Below are positions 9,216 through 18,810 of a stretch of 44,804 bases of DNA, piece after piece; within the stretch, counting starts at the first letter, position 1; every line of letters starts with the position of its first letter. A model generated the notes under the pieces. That model searched no databases, had not been told where the DNA came from, and was given only the letters and a program-made list of their open reading frames with translations. Location: the NCBI RefSeq assembly GCF_005771435.1, contig NZ_VANI01000025.1, forward strand, positions 1 to 44,804. The letters are read 5' to 3'. Origin of the DNA: Microbulbifer harenosus (GTDB lineage: Bacteria > Pseudomonadota > Gammaproteobacteria > Pseudomonadales > Cellvibrionaceae). Both the position numbers and the translations under genes were made by a program.

Positions 9216-10436
9216 ATGAGCAAGATCGACAAGGTGGTACTGGCGTATTCTGGCGGACTCGATACTTCGGTGATCGTACGTTGGCTTCAGGATACCTACG
9301 GATGCGAGGTAGTCACCTTTACCGCCGACATCGGTCAGGGCGAAGAGGTAGAGCCCGCTCGCGCCAAGGCGCAGGCGTTAGGCGTAAAAGAGATCTATAT
9401 CGACGATTTGCGCGAAGAGTTTGTACGCGACTTCGTATTCCCTATGTTCCGTGCCAATACCATTTATGAAGGCGAGTATCTGCTGGGTACCTCTATCGCC
9501 CGTCCGCTGATTGCCAAGCGCCTGATAGAAATCGCCAACGAGACCGGAGCGGATGCTATTTCTCACGGTGCCACAGGTAAGGGCAACGATCAGGTGCGCT
9601 TTGAGCTGGGCGCCTATGCGCTGAAACCGGGCATCCAGGTGATTGCCCCCTGGCGCGAGTGGGATCTGACCTCCCGCGAAAAGCTCATGCAGTACTGTGA
9701 GCAACACAATATTCCAGTGGACTTTTCCAACAAGAAGAAAAAGTCTCCTTACTCCATGGACGCCAACCTGTTGCATATCTCCTATGAGGGTGGCGTGCTG
9801 GAGGAGCCTTGGGCGGAAGCGGAAGAAGATATGTGGCGGTGGAGCGTTAGCCCCGAGACCGCTCCCGACAAACCTACCTATATCACCCTGCAGTTTGAGA
9901 AGGGAGACCCTGTAGCGATCGATGGTGAGCGCATGAGTCCCGCCACGCTGCTGGAAACTCTGAACAAGCTGGGTGGGGCCAACGGAGTCGGTCGCCTGGA
10001 TATCGTGGAAAACCGCTATGTGGGCATGAAGTCCCGCGGCTGCTATGAAACACCCGGCGGCACCATTCTGATGAAAGCACACCGCGCGATCGAGTCCATC
10101 ACCCTGGATCGCGAAGTGGCGCATCTTAAAGATGAGTTGATGCCGCGCTACGCAAAACTCATTTACAACGGCTACTGGTGGTCTCCCGAGCGCCGCATGT
10201 TGCAGGCGGCCATCGACGAGTCGCAGGCCGTTGTAAATGGTGAGGTGCGCTTGAAACTGTACAAGGGCAGCGTCAGTGCGGTGGGGCGCCGTTCCGCAGA
10301 CAGCCTGTTTGATGAACGCATCGCCACCTTTGAGGACGATGCCGGAGCCTATAACCAGAAAGACGCTGAGGGATTCATCAAGTTGAATGCCCTGCGTCTG
10401 CGAATTGCCGCGGGTAAAGGCCGGGACTTGATCTGA
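9216..10436 (+). CDS. argG: Argininosuccinate synthase
   Basis: ArgG condenses citrulline and aspartate, using ATP, to argininosuccinate in arginine synthesis. The 406-residue protein has the N-type ATP pyrophosphatase P-loop AYSGGLDTS at residues 10-18, [14 protein letters not shown] near 120, and the substrate-binding [23 protein letters not shown] block split across about 255-275. Its length is normal for the family. The ATG at 9216 is preceded by AGAGGA. It stands alone and divergent from pyrC. Confidence 0.97.
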   Translation: MSKIDKVVLAYSGGLDTSVIVRWLQDTYGCEVVTFTADIGQGEEVEPARAKAQALGVKEIYIDDLREEFVRDFVFPMFRANTIYEGEYLLGTSIARPLIAKRLIEIANETGADAISHGATGKGNDQVRFELGAYALKPGIQVIAPWREWDLTSREKLMQYCEQHNIPVDFSNKKKKSPYSMDANLLHISYEGGVLEEPWAEAEEDMWRWSVSPETAPDKPTYITLQFEKGDPVAIDGERMSPATLLETLNKLGGANGVGRLDIVENRYVGMKSRGCYETPGGTILMKAHRAIESITLDREVAHLKDELMPRYAKLIYNGYWWSPERRMLQAAIDESQAVVNGEVRLKLYKGSVSAVGRRSADSLFDERIATFEDDAGAYNQKDAEGFIKLNALRLRIAAGKGRDLI

Positions 10437-10580
10437 ATCAGCCGGGAACGGCGATAGAAGCGTTTAAATCGTCGTTCCTATGCCCGCTCGGTCTACCGTG
10501 AAGGGACCAGCCACTGGCGTAGTGGTGGATATCCTCGCGCTTGACGGAAACAAATCTCTAAAAGCAACGGAAGTAACACA

Positions 10581-12041
10581 ATGACGACAACAGTGGCAGA
10601 GGCCGGCAAGCTGCCGGACTATGACTACAACATTGTGCGCCAGTTCACCATTATGTCGGTGGTCTGGGGTATTGTTGGAATGGGCGTCGGCGTACTCATC
10701 GCCGCACAACTGGCGTGGCCTGCACTGAATGATCTCTGGCAGCCATTTACGCATTTTGGTCGTCTTCGTCCGCTACACACCAACGGTGTGATTTTTGCGT
10801 TTGGCGGTAGCGTATTGTTCGCCACTTCCTATTATGTGGTTCAGCGCACCTGCCAGACCCGCCTCTGGGGTGGCTGGCTTATCCCCTTTACCTTCTGGGG
10901 TTGGCAGGTTGTCATCATTGCCGCGATCATTACATTGCCGCAGGGCCTGACGTCGACCAAAGAGTACGCGGAGCTGGAGTGGCCGATCGATATCCTGATC
11001 GCGTTGATCTGGATTGCCTATGCGCTGGTATTTTTCGGCACTATTGCCAAGCGTCGTACATCACATATCTATGTGGCCAACTGGTTCTTCGGCGCCTACA
11101 TCATCACCATTGCTGCGCTGCACATCGTCAATAATCTGGCGATACCGGTCAGCGCGTTCAAGTCCTACTCCATCTTCTCGGGCACCAAGGATGCCATGGT
11201 CCAGTGGTGGTACGGGCACAATGCGGTGGGCTTCTTCCTCACCGCGGCGTTCCTCGGGATCATGTACTACTTTGTGCCGAAGCAGGCTGGTCGTCCGGTC
11301 TATTCCTACCAGCTGTCCATCGTGCATTTCTGGGCGCTGATCTCCATTTATGTCTGGGCCGGCGGCCACCATTTGCACTACTCCGCGCTGCCGGATTGGA
11401 CCCAGAGTCTCGCCATGGTGATGTCCGTGATCCTGCTGGCGCCATCCTGGGGCGGTATGATCAACGGCATCATGACCCTGTCCGGTGCCTGGCACAAACT
11501 CCGCACCGACCCGACCCTGCGCTTCCTGGTGGTATCCCTGTCCTTCTACGGCATGTCCACGTTCGAAGGCCCGATGATGTCGATCAAGACCGTGAACGCG
11601 CTGTCACACAACACCGACTGGACCATCGGCCACGTGCATTCCGGTGCTCTCGGCTGGGTTGCGATGATCTCCATCGGCGCGCTGTATCACCTGGTGCCGG
11701 TGCTGTGGCATCGCAAGCAGATGTACAGCGTGAAGCTGATCAACGCGCATTTCTGGCTGGCTACCGTGGGTACGGTGCTGTACATCGCGGCGATGTGGGT
11801 CAACGGTATTACCCAGGGCCTGATGTGGCGCGCGTTCAATGCTGACGGAACCCTGACTTACAGCTTCGTGGAGAGCGTGATTGCCAGTCATCCTGGCTAC
11901 ATCGTGCGCTGGTTGGGCGGTGCCTTCTTCCTGACGGGCATGTTCCTGATGGCGTACAACGTATTCCGCACCATTACCGACGAGCCTGAAGAAGATGAGG
12001 TGCGTCACGATGAACATCTGCCAATCGCGAAGTCGGTATAA
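10581..12041 (+). CDS. ccoN: cbb3-type cytochrome c oxidase subunit I CcoN
   Basis: CcoN is the catalytic heme-copper subunit of the high-affinity cbb3 terminal oxidase, which reduces oxygen and pumps protons across the inner membrane. The 486-residue protein has about 12 membrane helices and the characteristic histidines in [40 protein letters not shown] (copper-B ligands) and [14 protein letters not shown] (heme ligands). It opens a complete ccoNOQP-ccoGHIS cluster. The 144-base upstream gap contains only a poor FNR/Anr-like match, so oxygen control cannot be shown from this sequence. Confidence 0.97.
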   Translation: MTTTVAEAGKLPDYDYNIVRQFTIMSVVWGIVGMGVGVLIAAQLAWPALNDLWQPFTHFGRLRPLHTNGVIFAFGGSVLFATSYYVVQRTCQTRLWGGWLIPFTFWGWQVVIIAAIITLPQGLTSTKEYAELEWPIDILIALIWIAYALVFFGTIAKRRTSHIYVANWFFGAYIITIAALHIVNNLAIPVSAFKSYSIFSGTKDAMVQWWYGHNAVGFFLTAAFLGIMYYFVPKQAGRPVYSYQLSIVHFWALISIYVWAGGHHLHYSALPDWTQSLAMVMSVILLAPSWGGMINGIMTLSGAWHKLRTDPTLRFLVVSLSFYGMSTFEGPMMSIKTVNALSHNTDWTIGHVHSGALGWVAMISIGALYHLVPVLWHRKQMYSVKLINAHFWLATVGTVLYIAAMWVNGITQGLMWRAFNADGTLTYSFVESVIASHPGYIVRWLGGAFFLTGMFLMAYNVFRTITDEPEEDEVRHDEHLPIAKSV

Positions 12042-12053
12042 GGGGAGCGAATC

Positions 12054-12671
12054 GTGAAGAATCATGACATCGTAGAAAAAAACATCGGCCTGATGATCAT
12101 CCTGACCATTGTCGCGATCAGTTTTGGCGCGCTGGTGGAGATCGTCCCGCAGTTATATCTCAAGGACAACAACGAACCGATTGCGGGCCTGAAGCCGCTT
12201 GGCGCGGTAGAGCTGGAAGGGCGTGACATCTACATCCGTGAAGGCTGCCATGTCTGCCACACCCAGATGGTCCGCCCGCTGCGCGCAGAAGTGGAGCGTT
12301 ACGGCCACTACTCGATGGCGCAGGAGTTTGTATACGACCACCCGTTCCTGTGGGGCTCCAAGCGCACCGGCCCGGATCTGGCCCGTGTTGGCGGCCGCTA
12401 CTCCGACGAGTGGCACCGTGCGCATATGTACAACCCGCGCAACGTGGTACCGGAATCGATCATGCCGTCCTACCCATGGTTGTTTGACAACGTGGTCACC
12501 GGCGAGCACACCGCGGACAAAATGCGCGCGATGCGAGCGATCGGTGTGCCTTATACCGATGAAGATATTGCCAATGCCAGCAAGCCATTTGTCGGCGGTC
12601 GCGTTCACGAGATTGACGCGCTGGTGGCCTATCTGCAGCAGCTGGGCACGCTGGTTCAGCAGAAGCGCTAA
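12054..12671 (+). CDS. ccoO: cbb3 oxidase monoheme subunit CcoO
   Basis: CcoO is the membrane-anchored monoheme cytochrome c subunit that passes electrons to CcoN. An N-terminal membrane helix spans residues 12-34. One heme-binding site, CHVCH, is at 65-69 within [14 protein letters not shown], and a later methionine in [11 protein letters not shown] is the likely axial ligand. The 205-residue length is usual. Translation starts at GTG 12054 after AGGGGAGCG, 12 bases behind ccoN. Confidence 0.97.
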   Translation: MKNHDIVEKNIGLMIILTIVAISFGALVEIVPQLYLKDNNEPIAGLKPLGAVELEGRDIYIREGCHVCHTQMVRPLRAEVERYGHYSMAQEFVYDHPFLWGSKRTGPDLARVGGRYSDEWHRAHMYNPRNVVPESIMPSYPWLFDNVVTGEHTADKMRAMRAIGVPYTDEDIANASKPFVGGRVHEIDALVAYLQQLGTLVQQKR

Positions 12672-12686
12672 GGGCGGGGCGAAATT

Positions 12687-12917
12687 TTGGATATCAATAT
12701 TTTGCGGCAGATAGGCGTGGTCCTCGGGTCCATTGCCTTCCTGGCAATCTGCTGGTGGGCCTTTTCCCCGAAGCGTAAACAGCGCTTTGACGAGGACGCC
12801 AAATTGCCATTTGCGGACGAACAGGAATCAACTGAAAAGGGCGCTCAAAAGAGCGAATCCCGCTCCGATGATAAAGACGGAGCCAAACAGGAACAGGAAC
12901 AGGGGCAAGACAAATGA
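12687..12917 (+). CDS. ccoQ: cbb3 oxidase small subunit CcoQ
   Basis: CcoQ/FixQ is a small single-helix protein that stabilises the cbb3 complex. The 76-residue product has one membrane helix (about 9-27), then the conserved WWAFSPKRKQRFDEDAKLPF segment, and an unusually long charged tail rich in Glu, Lys and Gln. The start appears to be TTG at 12687. The stop overlaps the ccoP start (ATGA), implying translational coupling. Confidence 0.92.
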   Translation: MDINILRQIGVVLGSIAFLAICWWAFSPKRKQRFDEDAKLPFADEQESTEKGAQKSESRSDDKDGAKQEQEQGQDK

Positions 12918-13822
12918 CTACAGGTTGGAGTATCTGGGTAATTGTGCTCACCCTTACCAATCTCGCACTGATAACCTGGGTTTTGTTTGCCAACCGCAAA
13001 ATAGCGGTGAGCGACCAGGACGACCCGGAAAACCGCACCACTGGCCACGTGTACGATGGCATTGAGGAATACGATAACCCACTGCCGAAGTGGTGGTTCC
13101 TGCTGTTCATTCTGACGTTGGTGTTTTCCGCCGCTTACCTGGTGATCTATCCGGGTATGGGAAACTATAAGGGAATCGGTGGTTGGACCTCTGTCGGCGC
13201 GCTGAAGGCCGATCAGGCCAAAGCGCAGGCCGAATTCAAAGAGAGCTTCGGCCAGTACGTGGATATGCCGATCGAGAAAATTGCCGAAAGCCCTGAAGCC
13301 CTAAAAATGGGTGCGCGGATTTTTGCCAACAACTGCGCGGTGTGTCACGGCGCTGACGGTGGCGGCAACTACGGGTTCCCGAACCTGACCGACAGCGACT
13401 GGCTGTACGGCGGCACTCCGGAAAAAATCCTGGAAACCCTGCACAATGGCCGTCAGGGCCTGATGCCACCGCAGGGGCCTGTGATTGGTGAGACGGGTGT
13501 CAAAAATGCCGCGGAATACGTGTTGGCCATGAATGGTCTCGAGCACGACGCGGCCATGGCGGAGCAGGGCAAGCAGATATTCGGTACTGTGTGCATGGCG
13601 TGTCACGGTGCCGATGGCAAGGGTAACCAGGCGCTGGGCGCACCGAACCTGACCGACAATATCTGGCTCTACGGCAGCAGCCGCGAAGAGATCCAGCACA
13701 CCATTCGCGGTGGTCGCAGCAACCATATGCCAGCGCAGAAAGAAAAGTTGCGCGAAGACAAGATCCGTCTGGTGGCAGCGTATGTCTACAGCCTGTCTCG
13801 TCAGGATGAGATCCAGCAGTAA
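12914..13822 (+). CDS. ccoP: cbb3 oxidase diheme subunit CcoP
   Basis: CcoP is the diheme cytochrome c subunit that receives electrons from soluble cytochromes. An N-terminal region has two hydrophobic segments (about 5-26 and 60-80) and the conserved DGIEEYDNPLPKWW. The two heme sites are CAVCH at 141-145 and CMACH at 227-231, each followed by GADG, with axial methionines in GLMPPQG and NHMPAQ. The length of 302 residues is normal. It overlaps ccoQ by four bases. A long hairpin follows at 13853-13875. Confidence 0.97.
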   Translation: MTTGWSIWVIVLTLTNLALITWVLFANRKIAVSDQDDPENRTTGHVYDGIEEYDNPLPKWWFLLFILTLVFSAAYLVIYPGMGNYKGIGGWTSVGALKADQAKAQAEFKESFGQYVDMPIEKIAESPEALKMGARIFANNCAVCHGADGGGNYGFPNLTDSDWLYGGTPEKILETLHNGRQGLMPPQGPVIGETGVKNAAEYVLAMNGLEHDAAMAEQGKQIFGTVCMACHGADGKGNQALGAPNLTDNIWLYGSSREEIQHTIRGGRSNHMPAQKEKLREDKIRLVAAYVYSLSRQDEIQQ

Positions 13823-13852
13823 GCTTCATTTGAGCGAACTGGTGTGAAAGGA

Positions 13853-13875
13853 AAGTGGCGGCATCGCCGCCACTT
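13853..13875 (+). promoter_or_regulatory. Hairpin between ccoP and ccoG
   Basis: A perfect 10-bp stem (13853-13862 with 13866-13875) closes on a 3-base loop ATC. There is no T-tract, so it is more likely an mRNA stability or processing element at the end of ccoNOQP than a Rho-independent terminator. Confidence 0.55.
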
Positions 13876-13977
13876 GCATCGCCGGGAAGGGCACCGCAGG
13901 GAAGAATAACAAGCCTCATTGCATGTAACTGCAGTCATGCCCTGATCGGGAATAACTATTCGGGGGAGCGAGGTGTT

Positions 13978-15393
13978 GTGAGCGAAAGAATACCCACCAG
14001 AGAAGAGCAGGACGGCGACGGCGAAGTCCGTTATCGCATGCTCTACGAGTCTGACGACAAGGTCTATATCCGCCATATCCGCGGCGTCTTTACCCGAATT
14101 CGAAAATACACCGGGTTGCCGCTGCTGTTGGCGTTTTTCTTTATCCCCTGGCTCAACATCGACGGGCACCAGGCGGTGCATTTCGATCTCCCCGCACGAC
14201 AGTTCCATATTCTGTGGGCCACGTTCGGTCCCCAGGACGGCTTCCTGCTGGCCTGGCTGCTGATCATTGCGGCCTTTGCGCTGTTTGCGGTCACCACCTG
14301 GCTCGGCCGTGTCTGGTGCGGGTTCACTTGTCCGCAGACCGTGTGGACGCTGATGTTCATCTGGGCGGAGAGGGTATGTGAGGGGGATCGCAGCAAGCGG
14401 ATGAAGCTGGATGCCGCCCCCTGGAGCGTGGAAAAAGTGCTGCGCAAGAGCGGTACCCACGGGATCTGGCTGCTTATTTCTCTCGCCACCGCGCTGGCAT
14501 TCGTGGGATATTTTTACGGAATCCGCGATCTGGTGGTGGATCTGGCCACCTTCAATGCCCATCCCCAGGGCGCCTTCTGGGTTGCTTTTTTCACCTTCGC
14601 CACCTACATGAACGCCGGCTTCCTGCGCGAGCAGGTGTGCAAGTACATGTGCCCCTATGCGCGTTTCCAGTCGGTGATGTACGACAAAGACACCCTGGCG
14701 GTCTATTACGATGCCCGCCGCGGCGAGGCCCGCGGGCCGCGCAAGAAGAATGTCGACTACAAGGCCCAGGGTATGGGCGACTGTATCGACTGTTACTGGT
14801 GTGTGCAGGTGTGCCCGGTGGATATAGATATCCGCGACGGGCTGCAGTTCGAGTGCATCAACTGTGGCCTGTGTGTGGACGCCTGCAACAGTGTCATGGA
14901 CAAGATGGAGTACCCTCGCGGCCTGATTCGCTTCACTTCAGAAGATGAACTCGAGGGTGCGAAAACCAGGTTTGCACGACCGCGGTTGTTCGGGTATGCG
15001 TTGGTGCTGCTGTTGATGGTCGGTCTGTTCTCTCTCGAGGTGCTGACCCGCAGTCCGGTCCAGGCTGAAGTGCTGCGGGACCGCGGTGCGCGTATGTACC
15101 GGGTATCCCAGGGGCTGGTGCAGAACGTCTATACGGTCAAGATCAACAATATGGACCAGAAGCCCCACGAGTTCACTATCCGAATCGAGGGCAAGGAGGG
15201 GTACGACTACTCACTGCGGATGCAGCGGGGCGCTCTGGTGAACCCCGGTGAGATATACTCCGTGCCCATCCGGGTCAGTGTGCCTCAGCAGCAGCTGAAG
15301 GAAACCAAGCACGATATCGAGATCGTGATTCAGGCCAAAGATGCTCCAGAGCTTGAAGATCGCCACAAGACCGTGTTTATCGGGCCGAAATGA
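13978..15393 (+). CDS. ccoG: Cytochrome oxidase accessory protein CcoG
   Basis: CcoG (RdxA/FixG) is a membrane iron-sulfur protein that takes part in copper reduction during cbb3 oxidase assembly. The 471-residue product carries several membrane helices, the motif VWCGFTCPQTVW, and a ferredoxin-like double cluster region starting near residue 269 (CIDCYWCVQVCPVDI and CINCGLCVDAC), giving two [4Fe-4S] sites. The C-terminal domain is periplasmic and Ig-like (FixG_C). The frame is open further upstream to 13855, but GTG 13978 follows GGGGGAGCGAGG and gives the family N-terminus MSERIP. Conserved order places it directly after ccoP. Confidence 0.95.
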   Translation: MSERIPTREEQDGDGEVRYRMLYESDDKVYIRHIRGVFTRIRKYTGLPLLLAFFFIPWLNIDGHQAVHFDLPARQFHILWATFGPQDGFLLAWLLIIAAFALFAVTTWLGRVWCGFTCPQTVWTLMFIWAERVCEGDRSKRMKLDAAPWSVEKVLRKSGTHGIWLLISLATALAFVGYFYGIRDLVVDLATFNAHPQGAFWVAFFTFATYMNAGFLREQVCKYMCPYARFQSVMYDKDTLAVYYDARRGEARGPRKKNVDYKAQGMGDCIDCYWCVQVCPVDIDIRDGLQFECINCGLCVDACNSVMDKMEYPRGLIRFTSEDELEGAKTRFARPRLFGYALVLLLMVGLFSLEVLTRSPVQAEVLRDRGARMYRVSQGLVQNVYTVKINNMDQKPHEFTIRIEGKEGYDYSLRMQRGALVNPGEIYSVPIRVSVPQQQLKETKHDIEIVIQAKDAPELEDRHKTVFIGPK

Positions 15394-15443
15394 CCGTGGG
15401 GCGACGGACGGATGCCGTCTAACCTGCGCAGTAACGAATATTG

Positions 15444-16001
15444 ATGGTTAAACAGAAAGTGTCACAGACAGTCGATCGAAACGCCGATACACCGCGCCCC
15501 TGGTACCGCGAACCCTGGTTCTGGCTGGTGATGTCGCCACTGGTACTGGTGGTTATTATTTCTTTCACCCTGGTCTCCGTTGCGGTGCGCCACGGCGATG
15601 ACGTGGTGAGTGACACTTACTATAAGGAGAGCCGTCTGTATCACTACAGTGCGGAGCAGGATCAGCGGGCGAAGGAGCTGAACCTGGCCGGTGTACTGCT
15701 GTTTTCTCCGGAGGAGAATGTCGTCACGCTGGATCTGCGCGGCCAGCTCGAATACCCGGACAAACTGTTGCTGTCCCTGAGTCATCCGGTGGAGGCAGAC
15801 CTGGATGAGCATATTCTGCTGGAGCAGCTGTCCATCGGCCGCTACCGGGGCGAGGTGCAGGCGTCGCTGCAACACCGCTGGTATCTGCAGGTAACGCCGC
15901 AACTGAACCCGGAAGAGTTTCGCAACGCCCCGTGGCGACTCAAAGGGGAAATCAATTTCGACCTCGGCAATGGAGTGCCCCTGAAACCCGCCGAGCAGTA
16001 A
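15444..16001 (+). CDS. ccoH: FixH/CcoH family assembly protein
   Basis: FixH/CcoH is a single-helix membrane protein needed for stable cbb3 assembly. The 185-residue product has RPWYREPWFWLV followed by a membrane helix at about 20-42. Next comes the family motif DDVVSDTYYKES near 52 and a periplasmic domain. A TTG lies directly before the ATG and could also initiate. It sits between ccoG and ccoI, four bases from the latter. Confidence 0.9.
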   Translation: MVKQKVSQTVDRNADTPRPWYREPWFWLVMSPLVLVVIISFTLVSVAVRHGDDVVSDTYYKESRLYHYSAEQDQRAKELNLAGVLLFSPEENVVTLDLRGQLEYPDKLLLSLSHPVEADLDEHILLEQLSIGRYRGEVQASLQHRWYLQVTPQLNPEEFRNAPWRLKGEINFDLGNGVPLKPAEQ

Positions 16002-16005
16002 GCGT

Positions 16006-18513
16006 ATGACCGCATCGCCTGCTCCCCCTCCCGCACACATCCCTGCGTCGGCAGATGCCGCGGACTGCTTTCACTGCGGTCTGCCGGTAGCCGAGGGCAG
16101 CGCGTTTTCTGTCGCGATCGACGGCGTACGTCGACCCATGTGTTGCCCGGGATGCGAGGCGGTGGCGGGCGCGATTGTGGCCGGTGGGTTCGATAACTTC
16201 TATCGCTTCCGCGAGCAGAGCAGTCAGCGTCCGGAGTCGGTACCTGAGGCCGATCGCTGGAGCGCCTATGACCTGGTGGAAGTGCAGGATGAATTCGTGC
16301 GGGATTTCGATCAGCCGGCGCGCGCGGGCGAGGGTGTCACCCTGCGGGTTGCCAGTCTGCTGGTCGGCGGCATCACCTGTGCGGCGTGTGTGTGGCTGAT
16401 CGAAAAGCAGCTACAGCGGATGCCCGGCGTGGAGCGGGTATCCGTTAACGCCAGTAACCATCGCGCCCAGATCGTGTTTGATCCTGATCAGGTGGCTGTC
16501 AGCCTGCTATTTGCCGCCCTTGCCGCTATTGGCTACCGCCCTGCACCTGCCACCGCTGCCAACAGTGAACGCCTGATCCAACAGGAACGCCGTGCATCCA
16601 TGCGCCGGCTGGGGGTGGCGGGGCTCGGTACCATGCAGGTAATGATGTTCGCCATCGCGCTCTACTTTGGCGCCAGCAAGGGCATAGAAACCGCGTTTGA
16701 GCAGTTTTTCCGCTGGGTGTCGCTGGTGGTGGCCACGCCGGTGGTGTGCTATGCGGCACAGCCCTTCTTCGCCGTGGCCTGGCGGGCACTGCGCAGTGGG
16801 CAGCTGGTAATGGATGTGCCGGTGTCCCTAGCGATTGGTCTCGCCTACGGCGCCAGTGTATACGCCACGGTATTCGACACCGGGGAGGTGTATTTCGAGT
16901 CGATTTCCATGTTCACCTTCTTCCTGCTGCTGGGGCGCGCGGTGGAAATGCGCGCGCGCCATCGAGCGGGGCTCGCCAGCGGCGGACTGGCCCAATTGCT
17001 GCCGCTCGCGGCGCAGCGGCTGCGGGAAGCGGGCGACGGTACCGTCGAGGAGTCGGTACCGGTCACCGCATTGAAAGTGGGCGACCGTATATTGCTGCGC
17101 CCGGGAGACACGATTGCCGTTGACGGTGTGGTGATCGACGGCGCCAGTGGTGTTGATGAGTCCATACTCACCGGTGAGTCCGCGCTGCAGCAGAAGGTTG
17201 TAGGCAGCGCCGTATTTGCGGGCAGTGTAAATGGTGACTCCTCGCTTACTGTGGCGGTGGCTGCAGCGGGCAAGAGCACCCGGCTCTCCGCTATCGAAAA
17301 GCTGGTGGAGCGGGCGCAGCTGGACAAGCCGGCGCAGGTGGCGCTGGCGGACCGTCTGGCGGGGCGGTTTATTGCCGCAGTACTGTGTATCGCCGTCGCG
17401 GCTTTTGTATTCTGGTGGCAACAGGCGCCGGATCGGGCCTTCTGGATTGCGCTGTCGGTACTGGTCGTGACCTGTCCCTGTGCGCTCTCCCTGGCGACGC
17501 CGGCGGCGCTGGCCGCCGCAACCCTGCGCCTGCAGCAGTTGGGGCTGTTGGTGGCGCGGGGCCATGTGCTGGAAACGTTACCAACACTCAGCCGGGTTAT
17601 TTTCGACAAAACCGGTACTCTCACGGAGGGCGAGCCGCGGTTGCAAACGATCGTGCACCTGCGTGCGGGTGGAAGCGATATTGAGGTGCGGGAGATCGCC
17701 GCCGCGCTGGAGGCCCACAGCAATCACCCGCTGGCGCGGGCGTTCCGGCCCTGGGGGGGGAATCGCTCCGCACAGGAATTGCGCTCGGTTACCGGGCGCG
17801 GGGTGTCTGGTATCTGTGGTGGAGAGTGTTTTCGCCTCGGGCGTGCTGACTTTGTGCAGGAGGGGTTCGCCGGGACGGCGTGTCAGCTGGCACAACTACA
17901 GGCACCGGCGGAGCCCGGACAGTGGCTGCTGCTGGGAGACTCCAACGGACCTCTGGCGTGGCTGGGGCTGGGGGATTCCATGCGCGAAAGCGCGCCCGTT
18001 TCGATTGCACAGCTGCGCGAGCAGGGGCTTGAGGCGGAGTTGCTGAGCGGCGACCAGTCCGCAGAGGTGCCGAGACTGGCCAGACTATCCGGGATAGACC
18101 ACTTCCGCGGAGGCGCTTCTCCCGAGCAGAAGCTCGCGCATCTGCAGTCGCTGCAGGCGCGCGGTGAGCGATTACTGATGGTGGGGGATGGCATCAACGA
18201 TGTGCCAGTGTTGTCTGGGGCGGATGTTTCCATCGCGATGATGTCCGCTGCAGACCTGGCCCAGTCGCGTGCGGATGCCATTCTGCTGCAGGGGGACCTG
18301 CGTGCGCTGCCTCGCGCCTTTGCGCTTGCGCGCAAGTGCCGCACAATCATTCGCCAAAATTTGGCCTGGGCCGTTCTCTACAATCTGCTGGCGCTGCCGC
18401 TGGCGTTTCTCGGCCTGGTGCCGCCGTGGGCTGCGGCCATCGGTATGTCGCTGAGCTCACTGATCGTGGTGGCCAATGCGCTGCGTCTGTCCCGTTGGCA
18501 GCCGGCAATCTGA
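16006..18513 (+). CDS. ccoI: Copper-transporting P1B-type ATPase CcoI
   Basis: CcoI (FixI/CopA2 type) exports copper across the inner membrane for metallation of cbb3 oxidase. The 835-residue protein has an N-terminal cysteine-rich segment (CFHCGLPV and CCPGC, within residues 20-50), a heavy-metal-associated site GITCAACVW near 123, eight membrane helices, TGES near 387, the metal-binding TCPCALS near 488, the phosphorylated aspartate in FDKTGTLTEG near 534, and GDGINDVPVL near 726. The cysteine-rich N-terminus is typical of the ccoI subgroup. Genomic context with ccoG, ccoH and ccoS supports the assignment over a general detoxification pump. Confidence 0.96.
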   Translation: MTASPAPPPAHIPASADAADCFHCGLPVAEGSAFSVAIDGVRRPMCCPGCEAVAGAIVAGGFDNFYRFREQSSQRPESVPEADRWSAYDLVEVQDEFVRDFDQPARAGEGVTLRVASLLVGGITCAACVWLIEKQLQRMPGVERVSVNASNHRAQIVFDPDQVAVSLLFAALAAIGYRPAPATAANSERLIQQERRASMRRLGVAGLGTMQVMMFAIALYFGASKGIETAFEQFFRWVSLVVATPVVCYAAQPFFAVAWRALRSGQLVMDVPVSLAIGLAYGASVYATVFDTGEVYFESISMFTFFLLLGRAVEMRARHRAGLASGGLAQLLPLAAQRLREAGDGTVEESVPVTALKVGDRILLRPGDTIAVDGVVIDGASGVDESILTGESALQQKVVGSAVFAGSVNGDSSLTVAVAAAGKSTRLSAIEKLVERAQLDKPAQVALADRLAGRFIAAVLCIAVAAFVFWWQQAPDRAFWIALSVLVVTCPCALSLATPAALAAATLRLQQLGLLVARGHVLETLPTLSRVIFDKTGTLTEGEPRLQTIVHLRAGGSDIEVREIAAALEAHSNHPLARAFRPWGGNRSAQELRSVTGRGVSGICGGECFRLGRADFVQEGFAGTACQLAQLQAPAEPGQWLLLGDSNGPLAWLGLGDSMRESAPVSIAQLREQGLEAELLSGDQSAEVPRLARLSGIDHFRGGASPEQKLAHLQSLQARGERLLMVGDGINDVPVLSGADVSIAMMSAADLAQSRADAILLQGDLRALPRAFALARKCRTIIRQNLAWAVLYNLLALPLAFLGLVPPWAAAIGMSLSSLIVVANALRLSRWQPAI

Positions 18514-18582
18514 CTGCCGTCGGAACTATGAGGTCCGCCGGGAAAATCCCGCCACCGTCTCTGAAATCGTTTGAGGTAAGTC

Positions 18583-18810
18583 TTGGACAGTATATTTTTG
18601 CTGGTTCCTATCGTTATTTTCTTTATCGCCTGTGCGGTAAAGCTTTTCTTCTGGGCGGTGAACAACGGTCAGTACGATGACCTGGAGACCGAGGGGCGGC
18701 GCATCCTGTTTGATGACGATCAGCCGCGGAAATCCGGTATCGACCAGGCGGGGCAGGGGAGCGAGTCATCACCGTCGTCAACTTCGAATGACACCCCGGA
18801 GCGGCACTGA
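18583..18810 (+). CDS. ccoS: cbb3 oxidase maturation protein CcoS
   Basis: CcoS is a short membrane protein required for cofactor insertion into cbb3 oxidase. The 75-residue product has one N-terminal helix (about 4-25) and the family motif FWAVNNGQYDDLETEG RRILFDD. The likely start is TTG 18583 after TGAGGTAAG. Its stop overlaps the next start (TGATG). The tail is rich in Ser and acidic residues. Confidence 0.93.
   Translation: MDSIFLLVPIVIFFIACAVKLFFWAVNNGQYDDLETEGRRILFDDDQPRKSGIDQAGQGSESSPSSTSNDTPERH

Noticed and set aside
10541..10554. FNR/Anr-like site TTGACGGAAACAAA upstream of ccoN
   Set aside because: Only the left half matches TTGAY-N4-RTCAA; the right half fails at two positions. 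It is too weak to call.
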